From Streptomyces sp. NBC_01314 (GTDB lineage Bacteria > Actinomycetota > Actinomycetes > Streptomycetales > Streptomycetaceae), in contig NZ_CP108394.1 of NCBI RefSeq assembly GCF_041435215.1, forward strand, positions 8,618,001 to 8,682,000: 64,000 nucleotides of DNA. The letters are read 5' to 3'. Made by a program: the position numbers and the translations under genes. Below, piece by piece: positions 33,164 through 40,672 of the stretch; within the stretch, counting starts at the first letter, position 1; the number at the start of each line of letters is the position of its first letter. Under the pieces are notes generated by a model. That model searched no databases, had not been told where the DNA came from, and worked only from the letters and a program-made list of their open reading frames with translations.

Positions 33164-34773
33164 GCGCGACAACCGGTGCCCTCGCCGCCACGGCCGGTGC
33201 GTCCGCCACCGTCGCCGCCACTGCCTCCGCGCCCGCGCTCTCCGCCGACCAGGGCGACGGCACCTACCGCAACCCGGTTCTCGACGCCGACTGGTCCGAC
33301 CCCGACGTCCTGAGCGTGGGCGACGACTTCTACATGACGGCCTCCAGCTTCGGCCGGGCCCCGGGCCTTCCCCTGCTCCACTCCCGGGACCTGGTCAACT
33401 GGACGCTCGTCGGCCACGCGCTCCAACTCCTGGAACCGGCGGCCGAGTTCAGGGTCCCGCGGCACGACTGCGGGGTGTGGGCGCCCTCGCTGCGGCACTT
33501 CGACGACCGGTTCTGGATCTTCTGGGGCGACCCCGACCAGGGCATCTTCCAGGTCAACGCCCCCGGAATCAGGGGGCCCTGGACCCGACCGCACCTGGTC
33601 AAGGAGGGCAAGGGACTCATCGACCCCTGCCCGCTGTGGGACGAGGAGACCGGCGAGGCGTACCTGGTGCACGCCTGGGCCAAGTCCCGCTCCGGGATCA
33701 AGAACCGGCTCACCGGGCACCGTATGCGGCCCGACGGCACCGGACTGCTCGACGAGGGCAAGGTCATCGTCGACGCGGACCGGCTTCCCGGCTGGTTCAC
33801 GCTGGAGGGGCCCAAGCTCTACCGCCACGACGGCTGGTACTGGATCTTCGCCCCCGCCGGGGGCGTGGAGACCGGCTGGCAGGGCGTCCTCCGCTCCCGC
33901 GAGTTCTTCGGGCCCTACGAGGAGCGGATCGCCCTGGAGCAGAAGGACACCGAGGTCAACGGTCCGCACCAGGGCGGCTGGGTGCGCACGGCGGCCGGCG
34001 AGGACTGGTTCGCGCACTTCCAGCAGCGGGGCGCGTACGGCCGGGTCGTCCACCTCCAGCCGATGCGCTGGGCTCCGGACGGCTGGCCCGTGCTCGGCGA
34101 CGAGGGCGCCCCCGTCGCCGTACACCGCAAGCCGAAGCTGCCGCCGCAGCCGCCGGCCGCGCCCGCCACCGACGACGACTTCCCCGGCGGCCGCTTCGGA
34201 CGCCAGTGGCAGTGGACCGCGAACCCGCAGGACGGCTGGGCCACCCAGCACTCCGGGGACGGGCTGCGGCTCACGTGCGCACGCTCCGTGCACGCGCACG
34301 ACCTGCGGAAACTGGCGAATGTGCTCACACAGCGGCTGCCGGGGATCCCGGCCGTCATCGAGGTGGAGCTGAGGCTCGACAGCGAGGAACCGGGGGCGCG
34401 GGCAGGGCTCGCGGTGCTCGGGGACGCGTTTCGCTGGATCGGACTCCAGCGGGGGGCCGACGGGACCGTGCACCTCGTCCACCGGTTCGCCGAGACCGTC
34501 GCCGAGCGGGAGCGGGACGCCGACCATCCGCAGCCGGCCCCCGAGGGACGGGCCCGGCTGCGGATCGAGACCTCGGCGGGGGCGCGCTGCCGCTTCTCCT
34601 ACGACGTGGGGGAGGGGTGGGAGTCCTCGGGACAGGTCTTCGCCGCCACCCCCTGGCGCTGGGTCGGCGCCCTGCTCGGCCTCTTCGCGGTCGCGCCCAC
34701 CGGCGGGGGCCACGCCGGGGCGGCCACGTTCACACAGTTCCGGATCACCGCCGCACGAGCCACGACCGCCTGA
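33160..34773 (+). CDS. GH43-family glycosidase with C-terminal beta-sandwich
   Basis: 537 residues from a GTG overlapping the PmoA-like stop. GH43 five-blade propeller at about 30-330: YRNPVLDADWSDPDVL (base Asp), IDPCPLWDEETGEAYLVHAW (pKa-modulating Asp) and FTLEGPKLYRHDGWYWIFAP (acid Glu). A C-terminal domain at about 345-530 (DDFPGGRFGRQWQWTANPQD) has the fold found in GH43 beta-xylosidase/arabinofuranosidase enzymes. The first 26 residues are Ala/Thr/Ser-rich without a basic start, so export is uncertain. Likely acts on imported arabinose- or xylose-containing oligomers. Confidence 0.86.
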   Translation: MSATTGALAATAGASATVAATASAPALSADQGDGTYRNPVLDADWSDPDVLSVGDDFYMTASSFGRAPGLPLLHSRDLVNWTLVGHALQLLEPAAEFRVPRHDCGVWAPSLRHFDDRFWIFWGDPDQGIFQVNAPGIRGPWTRPHLVKEGKGLIDPCPLWDEETGEAYLVHAWAKSRSGIKNRLTGHRMRPDGTGLLDEGKVIVDADRLPGWFTLEGPKLYRHDGWYWIFAPAGGVETGWQGVLRSREFFGPYEERIALEQKDTEVNGPHQGGWVRTAAGEDWFAHFQQRGAYGRVVHLQPMRWAPDGWPVLGDEGAPVAVHRKPKLPPQPPAAPATDDDFPGGRFGRQWQWTANPQDGWATQHSGDGLRLTCARSVHAHDLRKLANVLTQRLPGIPAVIEVELRLDSEEPGARAGLAVLGDAFRWIGLQRGADGTVHLVHRFAETVAERERDADHPQPAPEGRARLRIETSAGARCRFSYDVGEGWESSGQVFAATPWRWVGALLGLFAVAPTGGGHAGAATFTQFRITAARATTA

Positions 34774-34806
34774 CCCCCAGTCTTCGTACGCCTGTTTGGA
34801 GCCGCA

Positions 34807-36819
34807 ATGACGCACCTCCGTAGCAAGCGCTTGCCGCACCGAGGGAGAGCCTTAGCCGCCGTCACCGCCCTGATCGCCTCGTTCGTCGTCGGCGCGTTCA
34901 CCCCTGCGGAGGCCGTGGCCGTGTCCGCCACCGAGTCCGCCGAGACCGCCCGGTCCGTGGGGGCGCCCCGCTGGAGTGACCGGCCGCACGGCTTCGCCTC
35001 CCTCGACGGCGGTACCACCGGTGGCGCGGGCGGCAAGGTCGTGACCGTCTCCGACCAGGCCTCGCTGGTGCGGTACGCGGCCGCCGCGGAGCCGTACGTC
35101 ATCCGGGTGGCCGGGGCGATCGACGTCGAACCCTTCGGCTCGGACATCGTCGTGACCTCCGACAAGACGATCATCGGCGTCGGCGACACCGGCGAGATCG
35201 TCCACGGCGAGCTGCACCTCAACCCCGGTACCAGCAACGTCATCATCCGCAACCTGACGATCCGGGACTCCTACGTCGAGGGCGACTGGGACGGTAAGAC
35301 GACCGACTTCGACGCGATCCAGATGGACACCGTCGACCACGTCTGGATCGACCACAACCGCTTCGAGCGCATGGGCGACGGACTCCTCGACATCCGCAAG
35401 GACAGCCGGTACGTCACCGTCTCCTACAACCAGTTCAAGAACCACAACAAGGCCCTCGGTATCGGCTGGACGACCAACGTCCGGACCGAGATCACCATCG
35501 ACCACAACTGGTTCACCGGCACGAAGCAGCGCAACCCTTCCGCCGACAACTGCGCCTACGCCCACCTCTACAACAACTACCTCTCGGCACAGGTGGCCGA
35601 CGGCGACCCCGTGTGGACCTACGGGAACTGGTCGCGCGGCAAGACGAAGATGGTCATCGAGAACAGCTACTACGACGGGGTCCAGCACCCCTACCAGGCC
35701 GACGCCACCGCCGAGTTGGTGCAGCGCGGATCGATCCTGAAGAACGTCGGCGGACGCCAGGACGCGTGGGGCGCGGCCTTCGACCCCAAGGACTTCTACG
35801 CCTACCGGCTCGACCGGGCCGCCGCCGTGCCCACGCTGGTCACGCGCTTCTCGGGCCCGCAGAAGGGCATCGGCGCGAACACCGTGCTGAACGTCCCCGG
35901 CGACTACGCGACCGTCCAGGCCGCCGTCGACGCCGTGCCCGCAGGCAACGACGGCACCGTCACGATCCGTATCGCGCCCGGCACCCACCGCGCGAAGGTC
36001 CTGGTCCCCGCGAACAAGCCGAACCTGGTGCTGCAGGGGACTGGACAGGATCGCTCGGACACCGTCATCGTCTACGACACGCCCGCCGAGTACGGCGGCT
36101 CCAACGGCAGCGCCACCGTGCGGATCCTCGCCAGTGACGTGACCGCCCGCAACCTCACCTTCAGCAACGACTTCGACGAGGCCGCGCACGAGCTGAAGGG
36201 CGAGCAGGCGCTGGCGGTGAAGACGACCGGCGACCGGATCGTCTTCGAGAACACTGCCTTCCTGGGCAACCAGGACACCCTGATGACCGACAGCCCCAGG
36301 CTCGACGTCATCAGCCGGGTCTACATCCGCGACTCGTACATCGAGGGCGATGTCGACTTCGTCTACGGTCGCGCCACGACCGTGATCGAGCGCTCCCTGA
36401 TCAAGGCGCTCAGCCGGGGCTCGGACAGCAACAACGGCTACATCACGGCCGCCTCCACCTGGAAGGACAACCCCTACGGCTTCCTGATCACCAGGTCGAA
36501 GGTCGTCAGTGACGCGCCCGCCGGGACCTACCACCTCGGCCGGCCCTGGCACCCGGGCGGTGAGCCGAACGCCGTCGCCCAGGTGCTCTTCCGGGACACC
36601 GAGCTGCCCGCCGCGATCAAGTCGTCGCCGTGGACGGACATGAGCGGGTTCTCGTGGAAGGACGCGCGGTTCACGGAGTACCGGACGTACGGGCCGGGGG
36701 CCGGCGTGACCGCCGACCGGCCGCAGCTCGACGGGGCGGACGCCTCGGCCCACACGGTCACCAAGTACCTCGCGGGGACGGACGGTTGGGCGCCGCACAG
36801 CGGGCGCACCGGCCACTGA
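34807..36819 (+). CDS. secreted PL1 pectate lyase - CE8 pectinesterase fusion
   Basis: 670 residues, ATG with GGAGCCGC upstream. Signal peptide 1-37 (RGRALAAVTALIASFVVG, AEA-VA). PL1 domain at about 60-330: GGTTGGAGGKVVTVSD, HVWIDHNRFERMGDGLLDI, HNWFTGTKQRNP, AYAHLYNNYL. CE8 domain at about 357-660: GDYATVQAAVDAVP, NQDTLM, YIEGDVDFVYGR (catalytic Asp near 512) and LGRPWHPG. One protein could de-esterify and cleave pectin in sequence. A perfect LacI-type palindrome lies within codons 6-10. Confidence 0.93.
   Translation: MTHLRSKRLPHRGRALAAVTALIASFVVGAFTPAEAVAVSATESAETARSVGAPRWSDRPHGFASLDGGTTGGAGGKVVTVSDQASLVRYAAAAEPYVIRVAGAIDVEPFGSDIVVTSDKTIIGVGDTGEIVHGELHLNPGTSNVIIRNLTIRDSYVEGDWDGKTTDFDAIQMDTVDHVWIDHNRFERMGDGLLDIRKDSRYVTVSYNQFKNHNKALGIGWTTNVRTEITIDHNWFTGTKQRNPSADNCAYAHLYNNYLSAQVADGDPVWTYGNWSRGKTKMVIENSYYDGVQHPYQADATAELVQRGSILKNVGGRQDAWGAAFDPKDFYAYRLDRAAAVPTLVTRFSGPQKGIGANTVLNVPGDYATVQAAVDAVPAGNDGTVTIRIAPGTHRAKVLVPANKPNLVLQGTGQDRSDTVIVYDTPAEYGGSNGSATVRILASDVTARNLTFSNDFDEAAHELKGEQALAVKTTGDRIVFENTAFLGNQDTLMTDSPRLDVISRVYIRDSYIEGDVDFVYGRATTVIERSLIKALSRGSDSNNGYITAASTWKDNPYGFLITRSKVVSDAPAGTYHLGRPWHPGGEPNAVAQVLFRDTELPAAIKSSPWTDMSGFSWKDARFTEYRTYGPGAGVTADRPQLDGADASAHTVTKYLAGTDGWAPHSGRTGH
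34823..34834. promoter_or_regulatory. intragenic LacI-type palindrome GCAAGCGCTTGC
   Basis: A perfect 12-bp palindrome starting 16 bases after the A of the start codon of the PL1-CE8 gene. It shares the AAGCGCTT core with the site before the permease operon (27895-27906). It might act as a roadblock operator; chance is possible in coding DNA. Confidence 0.45.
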
Positions 36820-36890
36820 GTCCGCTCCGGAGACAGCACAGACCCCCCACAACTTCATAACCCTCGTATCCAGAAGAAGAGAGCCGTTCA

Positions 36891-38237
36891 ATGAAGATCA
36901 GCAATCGCAGAAGCAGGCGCGCCGCCGCGGCCATAGCCCTGGGATCCGTACTCGCGCTGACCGCCACCGCCTGTGGTGACGACGGCAGTGGCGCGGGCGG
37001 CGACAAGGGCTCCGAGGGCAGCGGCAAGGGCAAGGTCCTCTTCTGGGACAACAACGGCGGTGTCCGCACCGACATCTGGAAGGAGATCATCGCCGACTTC
37101 GAGACGGCCAACCCGGACATCGAGGTCGAGTACGTCGGGATCGCCTCCACCGAGTACCAGTCCAAGGTCGACACCGCCATCCAGGGCGGCGGCCTCCCGG
37201 ACGTCGGCGGTGTCGGCGCGGCCATGGCCGCCGGGTTCGCGGCCCAGAACACGCTGGAGCCGCTCGACGACCGGCTCTCCAAGTCCTCCCTCAACGGCAA
37301 GCTCAACGAGGCGATGGTCGAGTCGCTGAAGTCCGCCGGCGGCGGCGACGCCCTCTACTCGATCCCGACCTCCGCCAACAACGGTGTGCTCTACTACCGC
37401 ACCGACCTGTTCAAGGCGGCGGGCCTGCCGGAGCCGACCGACTGGGACAAGTTCTACGCGGCCGCCGAGAAGCTCACCGACAAGGACAAGAACAAGTTCG
37501 GCTACACCATCCGCGGTGGCGCCGGTTCCATCGCCCAGGCGCTGGACGCGATGTACGGGCAGTCCGGGATCACCTCGTTCTGGGACTCCAGTGGTGAGAA
37601 GACCACGGTCAACGACCCGAAGAACGTCAAGGCCCTGGAGAAGTACGTCGGCCTCTACAAGAAGGCCACCCCGGCCGCCGACCTCAACAACGACTTCACC
37701 AAGATGGTCGCCCAGTGGGACTCCGGCACCATCGGCATGCTCAACCACAACCTGGGCTCCTACCAGGACCACGTGAAGGCGTTCGGCGTCGACAAGTTCC
37801 GGGGCATCCCGCAGCCGACCGGCCCCGACGGCAAGCGGGTCCAGGTCTCCAACCCGGTCGACGGGCTCGGGCTGTTCAAGAGCTCGAAGAACAAGGAGGC
37901 GGCCTGGAAGTTCATCGAGTTCGCCACCTCGCACGAGGAGAACTCCAAGTTCAACAAGTCGGCGGGGCAGGTGCCGTCGAACAACGACGCCGCGAAGGAC
38001 AGCTGGATCTCCGAGGCGGAGCCCACGAAGCTGGCCGCCGCCGCGCTGACCGACGGGTCCACGACGATCGTGCAGCTGCCGTACTTCCTGCCGGACTGGA
38101 ACACGATCTCGAAGACCGACAACGAGCCGGCCTTCCAGAAGGTGATGGACGGGCAGACCAGCGCGAAGGAGTTCCTGGACTCGCTGGCCGACCAGCTGAA
38201 CAAGGCACAGGCGGAGTGGCAGGAGCAGAAGGGCTAA
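36891..38237 (+). CDS. ABC sugar importer solute-binding lipoprotein
   Basis: 448 residues. Basic N-terminus with RRSRR, a hydrophobic run and Cys28 after ATA give a lipoprotein signal, then a Gly/Ser/Lys spacer. The extracellular-binding-protein-1 fold follows: VLFWDNNGGVRTDIWKEIIA, ALYSIPTSANNGVLYYRTDL, WDSGTIGMLNHN and NPVDGLGLFKSSKNKEAAW. It is the partner of the two permeases 7 kb upstream, although the intervening genes are all enzymes. Probable ligand: oligogalacturonide or another pectin fragment. A strong terminator follows. Confidence 0.92.
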   Translation: MKISNRRSRRAAAAIALGSVLALTATACGDDGSGAGGDKGSEGSGKGKVLFWDNNGGVRTDIWKEIIADFETANPDIEVEYVGIASTEYQSKVDTAIQGGGLPDVGGVGAAMAAGFAAQNTLEPLDDRLSKSSLNGKLNEAMVESLKSAGGGDALYSIPTSANNGVLYYRTDLFKAAGLPEPTDWDKFYAAAEKLTDKDKNKFGYTIRGGAGSIAQALDAMYGQSGITSFWDSSGEKTTVNDPKNVKALEKYVGLYKKATPAADLNNDFTKMVAQWDSGTIGMLNHNLGSYQDHVKAFGVDKFRGIPQPTGPDGKRVQVSNPVDGLGLFKSSKNKEAAWKFIEFATSHEENSKFNKSAGQVPSNNDAAKDSWISEAEPTKLAAAALTDGSTTIVQLPYFLPDWNTISKTDNEPAFQKVMDGQTSAKEFLDSLADQLNKAQAEWQEQKG

Positions 38238-38264
38238 GAGCCCGGTCCGGTTCGTCCGTGACCG

Positions 38265-38356
38265 GCCGCGGGTTCGTCGTGGCTGGTCGCGCAGCTCCCC
38301 GCGCCCCCAAGCCGCGGGTTCGTCGTGGCTGGTCGCGCAGCTCCCCGCGCCCCCAA
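38265..38356 (+). repeat. 46-bp exact tandem duplication of the dispersed repeat
   Basis: 38265-38310 and 38311-38356 are identical 46-base units (GCCGCGGGTTCGTCGTGGCT then GGTCGCGCAGCTCCCCGCGC and CCCCAA). Each contains one copy of the GGTCGCGCAGYTCCCCGCGCCCC repeat. Confidence 0.9.
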
Positions 38357-38376
38357 GAAGAGGGGGCGCGGGGAGC
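38340..38376 (+). terminator. 15-bp perfect stem-loop after the binding protein gene
   Basis: GCTCCCCGCGCCCCC (38340-38354) pairs perfectly with 38362-38376 around a 7-base loop. The left arm is the end of the second dispersed-repeat unit, so the repeat has been built into a terminator. Confidence 0.8.
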
Positions 38377-38444
38377 ACCCCCCAAATCGGAAGGCACCGC
38401 CCAACCTCCTTGTCCCGCAAGCCTGTTGAGAAGGGCACCCGCAC

Positions 38445-39251
38445 GTGTCACTCACCCGTAGACAGCTCACCACCGCGGCGCTCGCCGCTGTTCCGCTCGC
38501 CGTCGCCGCCACGGGGCCCGCGTCCGCCGCGGATTCGCGCGGCGCGGGGCGTCGTGAGCGCACGCTCTTCATCGCCGGTGATTCCACCGCCGCACAGAAG
38601 TACGCCGACGCCGCCCCCGAGACGGGGTGGGGCATGGCGCTCCCCTTCTTCCTCCGGTCGGGACTGAAGGTCTCCAACCACGCGGTGAACGGCCGCAGTT
38701 CGAAGAGCTTCATCGACGAGGGGCGGCTCGACGTCATCCTCGGCGCCATTCGGCCCGGCGACTTCCTCGTCATCCAGTTCGGGCACAACGACTCCAAGGT
38801 CGCCGATCCCACGCGGTACACCGAGCCGTGGACGACGTACCAGGACTATCTGCGCCAGTACATCGACGGCGCGCGGGCCCGAGGGGCACGGCCGGTGCTC
38901 GCGACCTCCGTCGAGCGCAGGAAGTTCGACGCGGCAGGCAACGCGGTGCCGACCCATGGCGACTATCCGGCAGCGGCGATCGCACTCGCCGCCCAGGAGG
39001 GTGTCGCGCTCCTCGACATCCAGGCGCTGTCCATCGGGCTGTGGCAGAGGCTCGGCGTCGAGGAGACCAAGAAGTACTTCAACTGGACCGCGACCGAGCA
39101 GGACAACACGCACTTCAACCCGCCGGGGGCGATCGCCGTGGCGCGGCTCGTCGTGGGTGAGTTGCTGCGACGGCGGGTTCTCTCGCCGCGGGAGGTCCGT
39201 CGCCTGGGCGAGGAGATCCCCGACTCCTGGATCACCTGGCCCGAGGCGTAG
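38445..39251 (+). CDS. secreted rhamnogalacturonan acetylesterase-like SGNH hydrolase (CE12 type)
   Basis: 268 residues from a GTG. Tat-like signal (TRRQLTTAALAAVPLAVAAT, ASA-AD). SGNH blocks: IAGDST with Ser47, NHAVNGRSSKSF (Gly block), FGHNDSK (Asn) and DNTHFNPPG (Asp-His). Length and motifs match rhamnogalacturonan acetylesterases, which remove acetyl groups from pectin backbones. No good ribosome site close to the GTG other than a weak AAGGG 10 bases upstream. Located between the binding protein and a pectate lyase. Confidence 0.87.
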   Translation: MSLTRRQLTTAALAAVPLAVAATGPASAADSRGAGRRERTLFIAGDSTAAQKYADAAPETGWGMALPFFLRSGLKVSNHAVNGRSSKSFIDEGRLDVILGAIRPGDFLVIQFGHNDSKVADPTRYTEPWTTYQDYLRQYIDGARARGARPVLATSVERRKFDAAGNAVPTHGDYPAAAIALAAQEGVALLDIQALSIGLWQRLGVEETKKYFNWTATEQDNTHFNPPGAIAVARLVVGELLRRRVLSPREVRRLGEEIPDSWITWPEA

Positions 39252-39292
39252 CGCTCCGCTCGCAGACCGGTTTCCGACCGCGGGCCCGTTCC

Positions 39293-39319
39293 GGCTGGTC
39301 GCGCAGCTCCCCGTGCCCC
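39293..39319 (+). repeat. dispersed GGCTGGTCGCGCAGCTCCCC repeat copy
   Basis: GGCTGGTCGCGCAGCTCCCC followed by GTGCCCC, 40 bases after the acetylesterase stop. One base differs from the tandem copies at 38.3 kb. Confidence 0.8.
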
Positions 39320-39364
39320 TGGTGGGGCGCCACTTCTCCCTTTGTTTCGAAAGGAACCGTACTC

Positions 39365-40672
39365 ATGCGTCTTCACATCTGGCATGCCCATGCCATTACT
39401 GCCGCTGTCGGCTGCACCGCGCTCGTGCTCGGCGTCACCGGGACCGGCGTCGCCCAGTCCCAGGGGCGTGACCTCGGCCGGCAGGTTCTCGGAGCGGGTG
39501 ACGGCTGGGGGTCGGCGGAGGGTGGCACGACCGGCGGCTCGGCGGCCGACACCGAGCACGTGTACACCGTCACCACCTGGGCGGAGTTCAAGACCGCGCT
39601 GAGGGCCGGCGGTGACGCGCCGAAGATCATCAAGGTCAAGGGCATGATCGACGCCGTCTCCGAGGGATGCGAGGCCTTCGTCACCGGCGGCTACGACCTC
39701 CAGCAGTACCTCAAGGACTACGACCCGGCCGTCTACGGCAACGACAAGATCGCCATGGGTCCCCAGGAGGACGCGCGGGTCGCCTCCGCCGCCAGGCAGG
39801 ACGCGGAGATCAAGGCCAACATCCCGAGCAACACCACCATCGTCGGTGTCGGCAAGAACTCCGGCATCCTCGGCGGCAGCCTCCAGATCAAGGGCGTCTC
39901 GAACGTCATCCTGCGCAACCTGACCATCGAGGCCCCGCTCGACTGCTTCCCCAAGTGGGACCCGACCGACGACAACAACACCGGCAACTGGAACTCCGAG
40001 TACGACGCCGTGGTCGTCTTCGGCACCGATCACGTGTGGATCGACCACAACACGCTCACCGACGGCCGCTACCCCGACAGTGAGCGGCCGAGCTACTTCG
40101 GCAAGGTCTTCCAGCAGCACGACGGGCTGACGGACATCGTGCGCGGCGCCAACTACGTGACCGTGTCCTGGAACTCCTTCAAGGACCACGACAAGAACAT
40201 GCTGATCGGGAACAGCGACAGCACCGCCACCACCGACGCCGGCAAGCTCAAGGTCACCATGCACCACAACCGCTTCGACGGAATCCTCCAGCGTTCCCCG
40301 CGCGTGCGGTTCGGACAGGTCGACGTCTACAACAACCACTACGTGGTGACCGAGGAGCAGAAGGACGACTACTACGTCTTCGGCGTCGGCATCCGCTCGC
40401 AGCTCCACGCCAGCGACAACGCGATCACGCTGCCCGCGAGCGCGAGCGTCGGCAAGGCCCTGAAGAAGTGGAACGAGTCCCCGCTCACGGCCCAGAACAA
40501 CTACGTCAACGGCAAGCTGACGGACCTCATCGCCGTCCACAACGCCGAGATCCCCTCGGAGATCCTGCAGTCCGGCGCCGGGTGGACACCCACCCTGCGG
40601 ACCAAGGTCGACTCGCCGCGGGCCGTGCCGGGCATCGTCGCGAACCGCGCGGGCGCAGGGAAGGTCTGCTGA
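39365..40672 (+). CDS. secreted pectate lyase, PL1 family (second copy)
   Basis: 435 residues, ATG behind GAAAGGAA. Signal peptide 1-30 (HAITAAVGCTALVLGVTG). Same order of motifs as the copy at 29815: GGTTGGSAADTEHVYTV, DCFPKWDPTDDNNTGNW, HVWIDHNTLTDGRYPD, HHNRFDGILQRSPRVRFGQV and YNNHYVVTEEQKDDYY. The two are clear paralogs of identical length, but diverged. Coupled by TGATG to the following pectinesterase. Confidence 0.92.
   Translation: MRLHIWHAHAITAAVGCTALVLGVTGTGVAQSQGRDLGRQVLGAGDGWGSAEGGTTGGSAADTEHVYTVTTWAEFKTALRAGGDAPKIIKVKGMIDAVSEGCEAFVTGGYDLQQYLKDYDPAVYGNDKIAMGPQEDARVASAARQDAEIKANIPSNTTIVGVGKNSGILGGSLQIKGVSNVILRNLTIEAPLDCFPKWDPTDDNNTGNWNSEYDAVVVFGTDHVWIDHNTLTDGRYPDSERPSYFGKVFQQHDGLTDIVRGANYVTVSWNSFKDHDKNMLIGNSDSTATTDAGKLKVTMHHNRFDGILQRSPRVRFGQVDVYNNHYVVTEEQKDDYYVFGVGIRSQLHASDNAITLPASASVGKALKKWNESPLTAQNNYVNGKLTDLIAVHNAEIPSEILQSGAGWTPTLRTKVDSPRAVPGIVANRAGAGKVC

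Noticed and set aside
32548..34839. Long minus-strand frame opposite PmoA-like and GH43 genes
   Set aside because: No recognisable domain. The plus strand carries two well-supported genes with overlapping starts.
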